Below, in pieces: positions 51,051-52,536 of a DNA stretch of 52,536 nucleotides; the stretch's first letter is position 1, and every line of letters begins with the position of its first letter. The position numbers were made by a program, and so were the translations under genes. The DNA is from Gemmatimonadota bacterium. Lineage in GTDB: Bacteria; Gemmatimonadota; Gemmatimonadetes; Longimicrobiales; Gaopeijiaceae. The DNA is taken from NCBI GenBank assembly GCA_024638305.1, contig JAHEKN010000005.1, positions 1 to 52,536 of the forward strand, given 5' to 3'. The notes beneath the pieces were generated by a model that had not been told where the DNA came from, made no database searches, and saw nothing but the letters and a program-made list of their open reading frames with translations.

Positions 51051-52536
51051 CTACAACAGCGAGTCCAGGAACAGCTCGAGTCGCCAGCCGGTCGGTGCGG
51101 TGAGCCCCCGAGCCAGGTCCACGCGCACCAACCCGTCGAGTGCGCTGAAGCCCACTCCGGCCGAGTAGAGCGACTGGTCCCAGCGGAACTCCGCCGTCTC
51201 GCCCGCCCAACCCCAGTCTCCGAACACCACGATTCCCCAAGCCTGTATTCCCCTGGACACGCCGACCCGACCCCGGGCGAACGAGGGTCCGTGCAGGACG
51301 CTTCCATCGTATCCGCGAAGCGTAGACCCGCCTCCCAGATAGAACGCACGTTGGACCGAGCCGGTGCCCCAGGTAGACCCCCCTTCCGTCTCGAGCCCGA
51401 GGTGGACACGGGGGGAGAGGGGGACGACCAGCGACGCCAGCGCCCGCGGCCGGACGAAGTCGTAGTCACCGAGCGCGCCCAGGATCTCCAGATCGATTCC
51501 ACCCTGGACACCCGACCGGTCGGCGCCCCACCAAGGGGTGAGTCGGGCGGAGGCACCCCACTGCACGGCCGAGTCGGCCCTGATGTTCGGCCGAAACACG
51601 CGATCTTGCCACAGTCCCGGAAACGCCAAGTCGGTCTCGACGTCGGCCGGCCGCTGGCGCTCCCAGAACGCGCGCAGCCGGTACCAGGCGCGCTCGGTGG
51701 TCGGAGGAAGCAGCTCGACCGACGCACCCGTGGCCCGGTAGTATTCGCCCTCGTCGCGTCCCAAGAGGAAGGCGCTTGCCGAGTTCCCCGCCTTGAGCGC
51801 GCGTTCGTTCCAGTCCGTCGACGTCAGCGACCGGTAGCCGGAGACTCGCACTCGCCGGTCCGGACGGTCGCGGGTGAGCTCGAGCCGCAGGTCCGGGGCC
51901 GGCGCAGCCGCGGCAATCCGAGCCGTGAGTCGCCCCTCTACGAACCCGAAGTCCCGGGAGGCCCGGGCCCCGACCGACAGGGACTCGACCCGATTGTAGC
52001 GAACGAGATCGTTCTCCTGATGGCCCCAGCGCAGGTGCCAGCGCGGATCGGGCAGGCCGGTCCCCGCCACGTCCGACAGGTTGTCGAAGAGGTCGTCGAT
52101 CTCGGAGTCGGACAACGAAGGGCCCATTTCTTCCCACACGGGAGGGGGCAAATGTGGTGAATCGATCAGCTCCTCTTCCTCCCAGGGCACCAGGACCCGC
52201 ACGCGTCGGCCATCCTGTCGGCGCGTTCGCTGTCGAAAGTCCCCCTCCGAGCGCCAGGCGCGAAGCGTCTCGTTGGCGGAGTCGGTGAGAAGGTGTGCGT
52301 CTTCCTCGCCGAGCGCCTCTTCGATCTCGTAGGAGATCTCGAAGGCCGCAGGGGCACGCACGATGCCCGCCCGTGCCTCTCCCTCGGCCCGGAGTAGTCG
52401 CGGGAGCCAATAGCGGAAGTTCCAGAGCGAGTAGTCGACCACCACCATACGCAGCTCGAACTGGATCGGGCGGAATATCCCCGGGACTCGGCCCACGTTG
52501 CGGCGGGCCTCCCCCATGTCGGGGTCGAAGTCCGAC
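51051..52536 (-). CDS. Outer-membrane beta-barrel protein, C-terminal part
   Basis: The frame is open through the window's right edge (first visible codons SDFDPD), so about 495 C-terminal residues are present and the true start lies outside. The upstream part includes a segment (VVVDYSLWNFRYWLPRLLRAEG) reminiscent of lipoprotein-sorting-like domains, and the last 300 residues are amphipathic strands with alternating aromatic and Gly residues (HLRWGHQENDLVRYNRVESL, VRVSGYRSLTSTDWNERAL, VHLGLETEGGSTWGTG), matching a BamA/surface-antigen-like barrel (D15 type), with FYLGGGSTLRGYDGS as the clearest family motif. The C-terminus ends in Leu rather than the usual Phe. Function unknown. Confidence 0.75.
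   Translation of the reverse strand, partial: SDFDPDMGEARRNVGRVPGIFRPIQFELRMVVVDYSLWNFRYWLPRLLRAEGEARAGIVRAPAAFEISYEIEEALGEEDAHLLTDSANETLRAWRSEGDFRQRTRRQDGRRVRVLVPWEEEELIDSPHLPPPVWEEMGPSLSDSEIDDLFDNLSDVAGTGLPDPRWHLRWGHQENDLVRYNRVESLSVGARASRDFGFVEGRLTARIAAAAPAPDLRLELTRDRPDRRVRVSGYRSLTSTDWNERALKAGNSASAFLLGRDEGEYYRATGASVELLPPTTERAWYRLRAFWERQRPADVETDLAFPGLWQDRVFRPNIRADSAVQWGASARLTPWWGADRSGVQGGIDLEILGALGDYDFVRPRALASLVVPLSPRVHLGLETEGGSTWGTGSVQRAFYLGGGSTLRGYDGSVLHGPSFARGRVGVSRGIQAWGIVVFGDWGWAGETAEFRWDQSLYSAGVGFSALDGLVRVDLARGLTAPTGWRLELFLDSLL

Noticed and set aside
1..52536. CRISPR arrays, insertion sequences, integrase or phage genes
   Set aside because: No spaced repeats, transposase motifs or terminal inverted repeats were found by eye.

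Overview
The window is a GC-rich bacterial chromosome segment with dense, mostly chromosomal-type genes. There are about 46 protein genes, one tRNA, and no insertion sequence, prophage, CRISPR array or rRNA that I can see. The gene mix suggests a member of the Gemmatimonadota or a close relative: many lipoproteins, fusions of TolB-type propellers with amidohydrolases, a membrane-anchored BTAD/TPR regulator, a DUF3179 protein, an FG-GAP lipoprotein and frequent GTG/TTG starts. This is inference from gene content; there is no marker gene here to settle it.

Layout. 1-6.9 kb (plus): end of an AMP-forming acyl-CoA synthetase, cutA, a TPR protein, a macro-like protein, a membrane-anchored transglutaminase-like protein, a two-gene ABC exporter and one or two tiny membrane proteins. 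6.9-9.9 kb (minus): a coupled trio of DUF1499, lipoprotein and DUF445 genes. 10-16.8 kb (plus): sugar nucleotidyltransferase, a LeuA/homocitrate-synthase-like enzyme, a PhoB/PhoR-like two-component pair, a short-chain dehydrogenase with an acidic repeat tail and a secreted DUF3179 protein. 16.9-21.4 kb: dodecin (minus), msrB (plus), then two coupled exported beta-propeller lipoproteins (minus). 20.8-25.3 kb (plus): two lipoproteins, isocitrate-type dehydrogenase, a zinc-ribbon membrane protein, a glutaryl-CoA-dehydrogenase-like enzyme and a small membrane protein, followed by tRNA-Lys with its own terminator. 25.6-32.1 kb (plus): propeller-amidohydrolase coupled to a cyclase-family hydrolase, then a Na/Pi cotransporter with a PhoU-like partner. 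32.1-37.4 kb: Tat-exported epimerase-like protein (minus), a propeller lipoprotein (plus), a flavin monooxygenase coupled to a thioredoxin-fold lipoprotein (minus) and small ORFs. 37.5-40.7 kb (minus): thioredoxin plus a remarkable AAA+/release-factor fusion. 40.8-45 kb: M19 dipeptidase (plus), then an FG-GAP lipoprotein coupled to an amidohydrolase (minus). 45-50.8 kb: a caspase-like protease and an unknown protein (plus) facing a BTAD/TPR regulator (minus) across a perfect bidirectional terminator. 51-52.5 kb: C-terminal part of an outer-membrane beta-barrel protein, cut by the window end.

The standout is the gene at 37529-40300. It encodes a Hsp100/Clp-type double AAA+ ATPase with a degenerate first Walker B and no aromatic loop in the second pore. 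It is fused to a class I peptide-release-factor (RF2-like) module that keeps the ribosome-binding and C-terminal parts but has lost the catalytic GGQ domain and a canonical stop-codon tripeptide. A thioredoxin gene lies 11 bases upstream on the same strand. I read this as a candidate ribosome-directed unfoldase; I know of no described function for it.

All calls come from reading the sequence. No database search was run, so family names rest on recognised motifs and starts are judged by eye.
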